Assembly: GCA_034440455.1 (NCBI GenBank)
Contig: JAWXCB010000048.1
Location: 1 to 22,782 of the forward strand
DNA from: JAWXCB01 sp034440455
Lineage (GTDB): Bacteria > Bacteroidota > Bacteroidia > Chitinophagales > CAIOSU01
DNA length: 22,782 bases
Direction of reading: 5' to 3'
Shown here: one piece after another, positions 6,957 through 14,099 of the stretch
Position numbering within the stretch: the stretch's first letter is position 1
Layout: every line of letters begins with the position of its first letter
Notes under the pieces: model-generated
What the model saw: the letters and a program-made list of their open reading frames with translations, nothing else
The model's database searches: none
What the model was told of the DNA's origin: nothing
Made by a program: the position numbers and the translations under genes

Positions 6957-9284
6957 ATGAAACTCTACAAATATCCCAAACCTGAAACGTGGAAGTCGCT
7001 CTGCCAGCGACCAGCGCTTAATGCGACAAATCTGGAAGACGCTGTGCGCAGTATGTTGAACGCTGTGCGGGAAAATGGAGATAAGGCAGTATCAGAATTC
7101 ACAAGCAAGTTTGACGGTGTCACACCGAAATCAATTTTGGTTTCAATGGCTGAATTTAACGCAGCAGAGAAAAAATTAAACAAACCATTAAAAGCTGCGA
7201 TTCAATTAGCAAAAGCAAACATTGAACGCTTTCACAGCGCACAACAAGAAAAAGAAAAACGGATTGAAACTACGCCCGGTGTGGTGTGTTGGCGCAAAAG
7301 CGTTCCGATTGAAAAAGTAGGACTGTATATTCCGGGAGGAACCGCTCCTTTATTCTCTACGCTGCTGATGCTTGGTGTTCCCGCAAAAATTGCGGGTTGC
7401 AAGGAAATCATTGTTTGTACGCCTCCTGGTAAAAAAGGAACCATCGCTCCTGAAATTCTTTACACCGCCAAACTCATCGGCATTGATAAGATATACAAAG
7501 TGGGCGGAGCGCAGGCAATCGCTGCGCTATGCTTTGGGACGAAAACAATTCCCATAGTGGACAAAATATTTGGTCCGGGAAATCAATATGTTACGATGGC
7601 GAAGATGCTTGCGCAACAACACGGCATCGCGATTGACATGCCTGCCGGACCAAGCGAAGTTTTGGTAATTGCCGATGCAAGTTGCAATCCCGAGTTTGTC
7701 GCTGCCGATTTGCTTTCACAAGCAGAACACGGAGTTGATAGCCAAGTGATATTGGTTTCGGAAAATGAAAGAGTTTTGAATTCCGTAATGAAAGAAGTAG
7801 AAAGGCAATTGAAAAAACTGCCGCGAAAAAAAATTGCGAAACGAGCCTTACAAAACAGCAAAACAATTCTGTTTAAAAATCTTGAACAGGCTATCACCTT
7901 CAGCAACAGCTATGCGCCTGAACATTTGATTCTTGCAACTACTAATCCTGAAACGCTTGCAGCATCTGTTTCAAATGCTGGTTCAGTTTTTCTTGGAAAT
8001 TACAGTTGCGAAAGCGCTGGCGATTATGCGAGCGGTACAAATCACACATTGCCAACCAACGGCTTTGCCAAAAACTACAGCGGAGTTTCGCTGGATAGCT
8101 TCGTGAAAAAAATCACCTTTCAGGAATTAACCGTTGAAGGAATTCAAAATATCGGCAGCGCAATAGAACAGATGGCGGAAGCCGAGCAATTACATGCGCA
8201 TAAAAATGCTGTAACCGTTAGGTTAAATGCAGTGAAAAAACTGCCAAAAATTGAAAGCAAGTTCAACCCGGAAAAACTGTTCCGCACGAATGTAAAAAAT
8301 GCAAAACCCTATTCCAGCGCACGCGATGAATTTTCAGGAAAGGATAAAATCTTTTTGGACGCAAATGAAAATCCGTTCGACACGGGCTACAACCGTTATC
8401 CCGACCCGCATCAACATTTGCTGAAAGAAAAAATCGGCAAGCTGAAAAAGATTTCAGCTCAACATATTTTCCTCGGCAACGGCAGCGATGAAGCGATCGA
8501 CTTGGTAATCCGCGCGTTTTGCACTCCGGGTGAAGACAAAATCATTATCTGCCCTCCTACTCACGGAATGTATGAAGTAGCCGCACAAATCAATGACATT
8601 GAGGTAAAGTGCGTTCCGCTCGACAAGAATTTTCAGTTGGATGTAGATCCCGTGCTTAATGCTGCCACGCCCGATGTGAAATTGATTTTCCTTTGCTCAC
8701 CAAATAATCCGACAGGCAACTTGCTGAAAAAGGAAACAGTCAAAACTGTCTTAAATAAATTCAAGGGGATTATTGTGCTTGATGAAGCATACACTGATTT
8801 CTCCAATGGCTCTCTCCTACCCGATTTATCGAACTATCCCAATTTAATTGTGTTGCAAACATTCAGCAAAGCATGGGGACTTGCAGGAATTCGCTTGGGG
8901 ATGGCATTTGCCAGTGAAGCAATTATTTCTGTGCTTGACAAAATAAAACCGCCTTACAACATCAGCGAACTGACTCAACAATTAGCACTAAAACAAATAG
9001 ACGATGAGGAGAAAAAAAATGAGGCGGTCAAAACATTAGTTGCAGAGCGCAAACTTCTTACGGACTACTTTTCAAAATCAAAACGCACACTAAAAGTTTA
9101 TCCTTCTGACAGTAATTTCCTTCTCGTGAAATTCAAAGAACCAAAAAAAATCTACAACTACCTTTTAGGAAACGGCATCGTAGTGCGCGACAGAAGTTCA
9201 GTTGCCGAAGGCTGTTTGCGCATTACAATCGGAACACCCGAAGAAAATCAAAAAATGATTGACTTACTCAACCGCAAATCATAA
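6957..9284 (+). CDS. hisDC: HisD-HisC fusion: histidinol dehydrogenase / histidinol-phosphate aminotransferase
   Basis: One uninterrupted 775-residue frame carries two enzymes. Residues 1 to about 424 are HisD, which oxidises histidinol to histidine in the last pathway step. The catalytic pair Glu 322-His 323 is in APEH, and the zinc ligands Gln 255, His 258, Asp 356 and His 415 are all present. Residues about 436-775 are HisC, the PLP aminotransferase making histidinol phosphate. It has the LDANENP motif at 467-473, SPNNPTGN at 581-588, Asp 609, the PLP lysine 638 in FSKAWGLAGIRLG, and Arg 646 and Arg 755. The joint is a short linker, roughly KKLPKIESKFN (427-437). No in-frame ATG lies near the junction, so HisC cannot easily be made alone. 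Both halves appear full length and intact. The hisDC and hisB genes are 8 nt apart. Confidence 0.93.
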   Translation: MKLYKYPKPETWKSLCQRPALNATNLEDAVRSMLNAVRENGDKAVSEFTSKFDGVTPKSILVSMAEFNAAEKKLNKPLKAAIQLAKANIERFHSAQQEKEKRIETTPGVVCWRKSVPIEKVGLYIPGGTAPLFSTLLMLGVPAKIAGCKEIIVCTPPGKKGTIAPEILYTAKLIGIDKIYKVGGAQAIAALCFGTKTIPIVDKIFGPGNQYVTMAKMLAQQHGIAIDMPAGPSEVLVIADASCNPEFVAADLLSQAEHGVDSQVILVSENERVLNSVMKEVERQLKKLPRKKIAKRALQNSKTILFKNLEQAITFSNSYAPEHLILATTNPETLAASVSNAGSVFLGNYSCESAGDYASGTNHTLPTNGFAKNYSGVSLDSFVKKITFQELTVEGIQNIGSAIEQMAEAEQLHAHKNAVTVRLNAVKKLPKIESKFNPEKLFRTNVKNAKPYSSARDEFSGKDKIFLDANENPFDTGYNRYPDPHQHLLKEKIGKLKKISAQHIFLGNGSDEAIDLVIRAFCTPGEDKIIICPPTHGMYEVAAQINDIEVKCVPLDKNFQLDVDPVLNAATPDVKLIFLCSPNNPTGNLLKKETVKTVLNKFKGIIVLDEAYTDFSNGSLLPDLSNYPNLIVLQTFSKAWGLAGIRLGMAFASEAIISVLDKIKPPYNISELTQQLALKQIDDEEKKNEAVKTLVAERKLLTDYFSKSKRTLKVYPSDSNFLLVKFKEPKKIYNYLLGNGIVVRDRSSVAEGCLRITIGTPEENQKMIDLLNRKS

Positions 9285-9292
9285 AATAAACA

Positions 9293-10411
9293 ATGAAAAA
9301 AGTTCTCTTTATTGACCAGGACGGCACAATCATCGTTGAACCTGAAGATGAAAAACTCGACAGCATTGAGAAGCTCGAATTTCTTCCGGGAGCGATTTCC
9401 TATCTCAGCCGCATCGCAAATGAGCTGGATTATGAGTTGGTGATTGTTACCAATCAGGATGGACTTGGAACTGCATCACTGCCTGATGAAAATTTTTTTC
9501 CAGCACATAATAAGATGCTTTCGATATTAAAAAGCGAAGGTGTAGTATTTCGTGAAGTGTGTATTGACCGCACTTATCCAGAAGAGAAAGCTCCCACACG
9601 CAAACCCTTTATTGGTATGGTGAAACACTATCTAAACGGAGAATTCGACATCAAGAATTCATTCATGGTTGGCGACCGCTTCACTGATGCGCTGCTTGCG
9701 AAAAATCTTGGCTGCAAAGCAATTCACATCCAATGCGAGTTGTCAAAAAATCACGCGCACACATGGAATGAACATGAAGTGGTTGTTCTTCATGCAAGCG
9801 ACTGGAAAGAGATTTATCATTTCCTGAAACAGCACGGGCGCAGAACAGTGGTGGAACGAAAAACCAGCGAAACTGCAATTCACATCGAATTAAATCTTGA
9901 CGGCATTGGCAATACTTCGATTGATACCGGCATTAATTTTTTCAATCACATGCTCGAACAATTGTCAAAACACGGAGGAGTTGACCTTCTTGTGCAGGTG
10001 AAAGGCGATTTGCAAATTGACGAGCATCACACCATTGAAGACACTGCGCTCGCGCTTGGGGAAGGATTCAGCAAAGCGCTGGGCAGCAAAAAAGGAATCG
10101 CGCGTTATGGATTCTTGTTACCAATGGATGATTGTGTTGCGCAAGTGGCGATTGATTTCGGTGGTCGTCCGTGGTTAGAATGGAATGCGGAATTCAAACG
10201 TGAAAAAATTGGCGATATGCCCACGGAGATGTTTAAACATTTTTTCAAATCATTCTCTGATACAGCAAAGTGCAACCTGAATATCAAAGCCGAAGGTGAA
10301 AATGAACACCACAAGATTGAAGCGATTTTCAAAGCGTTTGCAAAATCAATCAAGATGGCGGTGAAACAGGAAGACAACGCAACAATCCCAAGCACAAAAG
10401 GAGTATTATAA
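9293..10411 (+). CDS. hisB: Bifunctional histidinol-phosphatase / imidazoleglycerol-phosphate dehydratase
   Basis: This 372-residue HisB fuses a HAD-type histidinol-phosphate phosphatase (about 1-165) to imidazoleglycerol-phosphate dehydratase (about 182-372). The phosphatase shows DQDGT with nucleophile Asp 8 and Asp 10, then VTNQDG and the late VGDRFTD with Asp 128. The zinc loop that in E. coli carries three Cys and one His here reads CIDRTYPEEKAPTRKP, with a single Cys, so that zinc site is probably absent; I recall this as usual in Bacteroidota HisB. The dehydratase has the metal motifs FFNHMLEQLSKHGG (216-229), DEHHTIED (243-250) and EHHKIEAIFKAFA (338-350). It supplies the steps immediately before and after HisC. 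Confidence 0.96.
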   Translation: MKKVLFIDQDGTIIVEPEDEKLDSIEKLEFLPGAISYLSRIANELDYELVIVTNQDGLGTASLPDENFFPAHNKMLSILKSEGVVFREVCIDRTYPEEKAPTRKPFIGMVKHYLNGEFDIKNSFMVGDRFTDALLAKNLGCKAIHIQCELSKNHAHTWNEHEVVVLHASDWKEIYHFLKQHGRRTVVERKTSETAIHIELNLDGIGNTSIDTGINFFNHMLEQLSKHGGVDLLVQVKGDLQIDEHHTIEDTALALGEGFSKALGSKKGIARYGFLLPMDDCVAQVAIDFGGRPWLEWNAEFKREKIGDMPTEMFKHFFKSFSDTAKCNLNIKAEGENEHHKIEAIFKAFAKSIKMAVKQEDNATIPSTKGVL

Positions 10412-10413
10412 AT

Positions 10414-10446
10414 CTCAACACCCAATACACAACACTCAACACAGAA
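10414..10446 (+). repeat. Heptamer array before hisH
   Basis: Four in-phase 7-nt units of the type CWCAACA (one unit CCCAATA) fill 10414-10441 and end 5 nt before the hisH ATG. The tract is entirely free of G up to 10443. It lies between the hisB stop and hisH. Confidence 0.65.
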
Positions 10447-11025
10447 ATGGTCGCAATCATCCAATACAATGCAGGCAACATCCGCTCAGTGCTCAACGCG
10501 CTGAACAGGCTGGGCGTTGAAAGCATTTTGACGGATGATGCCGCTATGATTCAAAAAGCAGAGCGGGTGATTTTTCCCGGTGTGGGTGAAGCGAGCAGTG
10601 CAATGAAATATTTGCGCGAAAGAAAATTGGACACGCTGATTCAATCACTCACGCAGCCGTTTCTTGGTATCTGCCTCGGTCTGCAATTGATGTGCAGCTA
10701 TTCTGAAGAAGGCGACACGCAGGGCATTGGCATTTTCAAAGAGAAGGTGAAACGCTTTCCACCACTCCAAAAAGTGCCACATATTGGGTGGAATAACCTC
10801 ACGGAATTGAAAAGCAATTTGTTTAATAACATTCCAGTGAATACAGACATGTATTTCGTGCATAGCTACTATGCGGAATGCGGCACGGAAACAATCGCCA
10901 TAACCGAATACATTCTTCCATTCAGCGCAGCACTGCGGCAAAACAATTTTTATGCAGTGCAATTTCACCCGGAGAAATCTGCTGATGCGGGACAAACGCT
11001 TCTCAAAAATTTTCTTGAGCTATGA
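10447..11025 (+). CDS. hisH: Imidazole glycerol phosphate synthase, glutaminase subunit
   Basis: HisH is the class I glutamine amidotransferase that feeds ammonia to HisF. The nucleophile Cys 76 lies in LGICLGLQ, and the other triad members are His 174 and Glu 176 in QFHPEKS. The oxyanion-side strand FPGVGEA is at 43-49. The 192-residue length is normal. It overlaps hisA by four bases (ATGA, 11022-11025), suggesting coupled translation. Its partner hisF lies one gene downstream. Confidence 0.96.
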   Translation: MVAIIQYNAGNIRSVLNALNRLGVESILTDDAAMIQKAERVIFPGVGEASSAMKYLRERKLDTLIQSLTQPFLGICLGLQLMCSYSEEGDTQGIGIFKEKVKRFPPLQKVPHIGWNNLTELKSNLFNNIPVNTDMYFVHSYYAECGTETIAITEYILPFSAALRQNNFYAVQFHPEKSADAGQTLLKNFLEL

Positions 11026-11747
11026 GAATCATTCCTGCAATTGACATTATCGAAGGAAAATGCGTGCGACTCACGCAGGGCGATTATGCTAAAAAGAAAA
11101 TTTACAATGAAGACCCGCTTGAAGTTGCAAAGTCATTTGAAGATGCGGGGTTGAAATACCTGCACCTTGTTGATTTGGATGGAGCAAAGGCAAAACAAGT
11201 TTTGAATTTTAAAACACTGGAGATAATTGCAACGAAAACAACTTTGAAAATTGATTTTGGCGGTGGAATAAAAGCTCATGATGATTTGCGCATCGTGTTT
11301 GAATCTGGCGCGCAGCAAGTGACTGTCGGGAGTTCGGCTGTAACGAATAAAAAAGATTTTCTGGATTGGCTGAAAGAGTATGGTTCTGAAAAAATTATTC
11401 TTGGAGCAGATGCGAAAGGTGAAAAAATCTCCATCAGCGGCTGGCAGGAAACTACTGAACTTGAAATCACTCAATTCATCAGCGACTATCAAAAAGAGGG
11501 AATCAAGTATACTATTTGTACTGACATTTCAAAAGATGGAATGCTGGAAGGACCCGCGTTGAAACTCTATGAAAAGATTCTTGAAAAGTGTCCTGACATT
11601 CGCCTCATCGCCAGTGGTGGAGTTTCATCCATCAGCGATATTGAACAGCTAAAAAAACTGAATTTAGATGGCGTGATTATCGGGAAAGCGATTTACGAGG
11701 GGAAAATCAAATTAAGCGAACTTCAATTCCTAATTCTTAATTCGTAA
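11022..11747 (+). CDS. hisA: ProFAR isomerase
   Basis: HisA is the (beta/alpha)8 barrel isomerase converting ProFAR to PRFAR. The acid Asp 8 is in IPAIDI, with the phosphate-binding GGGI (80-83) and VGSSAV (102-107), and the second catalytic Asp 168 in CTDISKDG. The 241-residue length matches the family. The start overlaps the hisH stop. The last codons (FLILNS) and the 15-nt gap before hisF contain a short AT-rich tandem repeat, so the repeat runs into the coding region. Confidence 0.96.
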   Translation: MRIIPAIDIIEGKCVRLTQGDYAKKKIYNEDPLEVAKSFEDAGLKYLHLVDLDGAKAKQVLNFKTLEIIATKTTLKIDFGGGIKAHDDLRIVFESGAQQVTVGSSAVTNKKDFLDWLKEYGSEKIILGADAKGEKISISGWQETTELEITQFISDYQKEGIKYTICTDISKDGMLEGPALKLYEKILEKCPDIRLIASGGVSSISDIEQLKKLNLDGVIIGKAIYEGKIKLSELQFLILNS

Positions 11748-11757
11748 TACCTCATTA
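11730..11757 (+). repeat. Degenerate heptamer array spanning the hisA end and hisF leader
   Basis: 7-nt units of the type NTAATTC occur at 11730-11736, 11737-11743 and, degenerate, 11744-11750; CTCATTA follows. The array spans the hisA stop codon and ends 5 nt before the hisF ATG. It contains a single G. Confidence 0.45.
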
Positions 11758-11762
11758 ACAAA

Positions 11763-12521
11763 ATGCTCAAAAAGCGCATCATCCCTTGTCTTGACGTGAA
11801 AGAAGGACGCACCGTAAAAGGCGTGAAATTCATCAATCTGCGCGATGCGGGCGATGCGGTGGAGTTGGCTAAAACGTATGTGCAGCAAGGAGCCGATGAA
11901 CTTGTGTTTCTTGATATTACTGCCTCTGTTGAGAAACGTAAAACGCTGGCAAGCCTTGTAGAAAAGATTGCCCGCGAAATCAATATTCCATTTACTGTTG
12001 GCGGAGGAATTAACACGATTGAAGATGTTGCAGCATTGTTGCAAGCGGGCGCAGATAAAATCAGTATCAACACTGCTGCGGTAAAAAATCCGCAACTCAT
12101 CACAGAACTTGCAGCCCGATTTGGCAGTCAGTGTATTGTTGTTGCGATTGACACCAACTTCGTGAATGATGAATGGAAAGTGTTTACTCATGGAGGAAGA
12201 ACAGCTACTGACATCAACACTTTCGCATGGGCAAAAGAAGTAGAGCGATTAGGCGCAGGCGAAATTTTGCTTACTTCTATGCAGCATGACGGAACCAAAG
12301 GCGGCTTTGCAATTGACCTCACAAGACAAGTGAGCGAAGCAGTGAATATTCCTGTGATCGCATCCGGTGGCGCAGGAACGATGGAACACTTCACAGAAAT
12401 TTTCAACGCAGGCAAAGCGGACGCTGCGCTTGCAGCAAGCATTTTTCATTACGGTGAAATTCAGATTCCGCAACTCAAAGCATTTTTATCACAACAAAAC
12501 ATCCCCGTACGATGCAAGTAG
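11763..12521 (+). CDS. hisF: Imidazole glycerol phosphate synthase, cyclase subunit
   Basis: HisF is the barrel partner of HisH. It combines PRFAR with ammonia to give imidazole glycerol phosphate and AICAR. The catalytic Asp 11 (IIPCLDVKEG) and Asp 130 (VVAIDTNF) are present, with the phosphate-binding VGGGI (79-83) and ASGGAG motifs. Length is 252 residues, normal for the family. The final 10 nt overlap the hisIE start at 12512. Confidence 0.97.
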   Translation: MLKKRIIPCLDVKEGRTVKGVKFINLRDAGDAVELAKTYVQQGADELVFLDITASVEKRKTLASLVEKIAREINIPFTVGGGINTIEDVAALLQAGADKISINTAAVKNPQLITELAARFGSQCIVVAIDTNFVNDEWKVFTHGGRTATDINTFAWAKEVERLGAGEILLTSMQHDGTKGGFAIDLTRQVSEAVNIPVIASGGAGTMEHFTEIFNAGKADAALAASIFHYGEIQIPQLKAFLSQQNIPVRCK

Positions 12522-13093
12522 ATTTCAGCAAAGGATTAGTTCCAGCAATCATTCAGCATCATTTGACAAGCCGCGTGCTAATGCTTGGCTTTATGAATGA
12601 AGAAGCATTGCAAAAAACACAAGCAGACGGAAAGGTGACGTTCTTCAGTCGCAGCAAAAACCGCCTGTGGACAAAGGGCGAAACGTCAGACAACTTTCTT
12701 TTTGTAAAAGAAATTATCAGCGATTGCGACAATGACACATTGCTGATTAAAGCCGAACCAACAGGCACTGTATGCCACACGGGAAACCAAACGTGTTTCA
12801 ATGAAACTGATGCAAAAGGCTTTCTCTATCAACTTGAAAACACCATTCAGGACAGAAAGAAAAATCCGAAGGAAGGCTCGTACACAACCAAAATATTTTC
12901 CGCAGGCATCAATAAGATTGCACAAAAGGTAGGCGAAGAAGCAACTGAGTTAATTATAGAAGCGAAAGATGAAAACAAAGAATTATTCCTGAACGAAGCT
13001 GCGGATTTGATGTATCACTACCTGCTGCTGCTTTCTGCAAAAGGTTTCTCACTTGAGGATGTTGAAGGAGTTTTGAAAGCGAGGGCGAAGTAA
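12512..13093 (+). CDS. hisI: Bifunctional PR-AMP cyclohydrolase / PR-ATP pyrophosphatase
   Basis: This 193-residue HisIE fusion performs the second and third steps of the pathway. The HisI half (about 1-105) has WTKGETSDN (53-61) and the metal-binding DCDND (71-75: Asp 71, 73 and 75). Zinc cysteines Cys 88 and Cys 95 lie in GTVCHTGNQTC. The HisE half (about 106-193) shows KVGEEATELIIEAK (139-152) and the NEAADLMYHYLLLL helix (161-174) of the MazG-like fold. It overlaps hisF by 10 nt and is the last his gene. A Fic gene follows after 14 nt. Confidence 0.96.
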   Translation: MQVDFSKGLVPAIIQHHLTSRVLMLGFMNEEALQKTQADGKVTFFSRSKNRLWTKGETSDNFLFVKEIISDCDNDTLLIKAEPTGTVCHTGNQTCFNETDAKGFLYQLENTIQDRKKNPKEGSYTTKIFSAGINKIAQKVGEEATELIIEAKDENKELFLNEAADLMYHYLLLLSAKGFSLEDVEGVLKARAK

Positions 13094-13107
13094 CTTTATT
13101 AAAGGCT

Positions 13108-13881
13108 ATGCTAAAAATCTTACGACAGGATTTATTTAACGACTATAAAAAGCGACTAAAAGTTGATGCGGAAAGCGCGTTTTCAACTTTGAAAAAGAAG
13201 CTGAATACCGTTGAGGATTTCAGATTCTATCTTGCACATTCCGCAGTTCATTCTTCAAACATTGAAGGAAACACAGTCAGCTTTGACACCTATCTGAAAG
13301 CAAGCGAATTCAATCTGCATCTGAAGACCAAAGAGATGAAGGAAATTGAAGACCTCATCGCAGCTTATCAGTTTGCAAAGGAGAGTGAGTTGACGCTCGC
13401 AAACATTTTAAAGGCACATGAAATTTTAACGCAAACCCTGCTTGTAAAAAAAGAACGGGGTAAAATCAGAAAAGTGAAAGTTGGAGTAAGGAGCGAAGGA
13501 CGATTGATTTATCTGGCCGTGGAACCGGAGTTGGTGAAACAAGAGTTGGAAAAATTGTTTACCGACATTTCACTGCTGCTCAAAACCAAATTGACAACAA
13601 CAGAAATATTTTTCTATGCTGCTCTTATCCATCTCGTTTTTGTAAACATTCATCCGGTTGTTGACGGCAATGGAAGAGCAACGCGGTTGATTGAAAAATG
13701 GTTTTTAGCGAAGAAACTTGGCGACAGCGCGTGGCTTATCACTTCTGAAAAAAATTACTGGGATAACAGATCCGCCTATTATAAGAATCTGCAACTCGGA
13801 GCGAATTATTATGAAGTGAACTACAAAAAGAGCATTCCGTTTTTGCTGATGCTTCCCAATTCTTTGTTGAACAAGAAGTGA
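13108..13881 (+). CDS. Fic-domain protein (putative AMP-transferase)
   Basis: This 257-residue Fic-family protein probably transfers AMP or a related nucleotide group to a protein hydroxyl. The active-site motif HPVVDGNGRATR is at 182-193 with His 182, Asp 186 and both Arg present; the usual third residue Phe (HPF) is Val here. An N-terminal inhibitory motif fits S/TxxxEG (Ser 49 to Glu 53-Gly 54, HSSNIEGN), as in self-inhibited class II Fic proteins. The flap region KVKVGVRSEGRLIYL (122-136) precedes the active site. It starts 14 nt after hisIE in the same orientation, so it may be read through from the his operon. The target is unknown. The size and single domain also fit a short Fic/DOC-like enzyme with another function. 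Confidence 0.88.
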   Translation: MLKILRQDLFNDYKKRLKVDAESAFSTLKKKLNTVEDFRFYLAHSAVHSSNIEGNTVSFDTYLKASEFNLHLKTKEMKEIEDLIAAYQFAKESELTLANILKAHEILTQTLLVKKERGKIRKVKVGVRSEGRLIYLAVEPELVKQELEKLFTDISLLLKTKLTTTEIFFYAALIHLVFVNIHPVVDGNGRATRLIEKWFLAKKLGDSAWLITSEKNYWDNRSAYYKNLQLGANYYEVNYKKSIPFLLMLPNSLLNKK

Positions 13882-13908
13882 AAGCAATCTGCTTCATCAT
13901 TTTTTTGT
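13880..13908 (+). terminator. Weak candidate terminator after the fic gene
   Basis: A short stem (AAGCA 13882-13886, loop ATC, TGCTT 13890-13894, extendable by one bulged pair) is followed by CATCAT and seven T's. The stem is only 5-6 bp, so termination strength is doubtful. It overlaps the fic stop codon and could mark the end of the his-fic transcript. Confidence 0.3.
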
Positions 13909-13923
13909 TTATAGAAACCGTTT

Positions 13924-13984
13924 CCCTTCTGGCATCAGCGCTACCAAACAATGCGATAAGGAAATGAGATAAGTACGCGCCAAA
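13924..13984 (+). repeat. Dispersed ~60-nt element, copy B
   Basis: It matches copy A at 724-783, with shared blocks CTTCTGGCA, ACAATGCGATAA and AGTACGCGCCAA, and copy C on the minus strand at 21332-21392. GCGCTAC (13938-13944) and GTACGCGC (13973-13980) can pair with one bulge, so an RNA or DNA hairpin is possible. It lies in the 212-nt gap between the fic gene and the DUF4139 gene. Confidence 0.7.
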
Positions 13985-14068
13985 TAACTCGATTGCACCA
14001 AGCGCTTTACATTTTCAGCATTCTTACATCTTTTTTCTCACCCGTATGGAATTCTAACCACACCTGCA

Positions 14069-14099
14069 TCTCATAGGCAAAACAAATTAACCTATGAGA
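14069..14099 (+). promoter_or_regulatory. Hairpin enclosing the start codon of the DUF4139 gene
   Basis: TCTCATAGG (14069-14077) is exactly complementary to CCTATGAGA (14091-14099), a 9-bp stem with a 13-nt A-rich loop. The right arm contains the ATG at 14094-14096. In the mRNA this would hide the start codon, suggesting control of translation initiation. Confidence 0.5.

Noticed and set aside
12793..12810. TGTTTCAATGAAAC in hisIE as a parS site
   Set aside because: It lacks the central CACGTG and is one base short of the 16-nt palindrome; it is explained by coding sequence.
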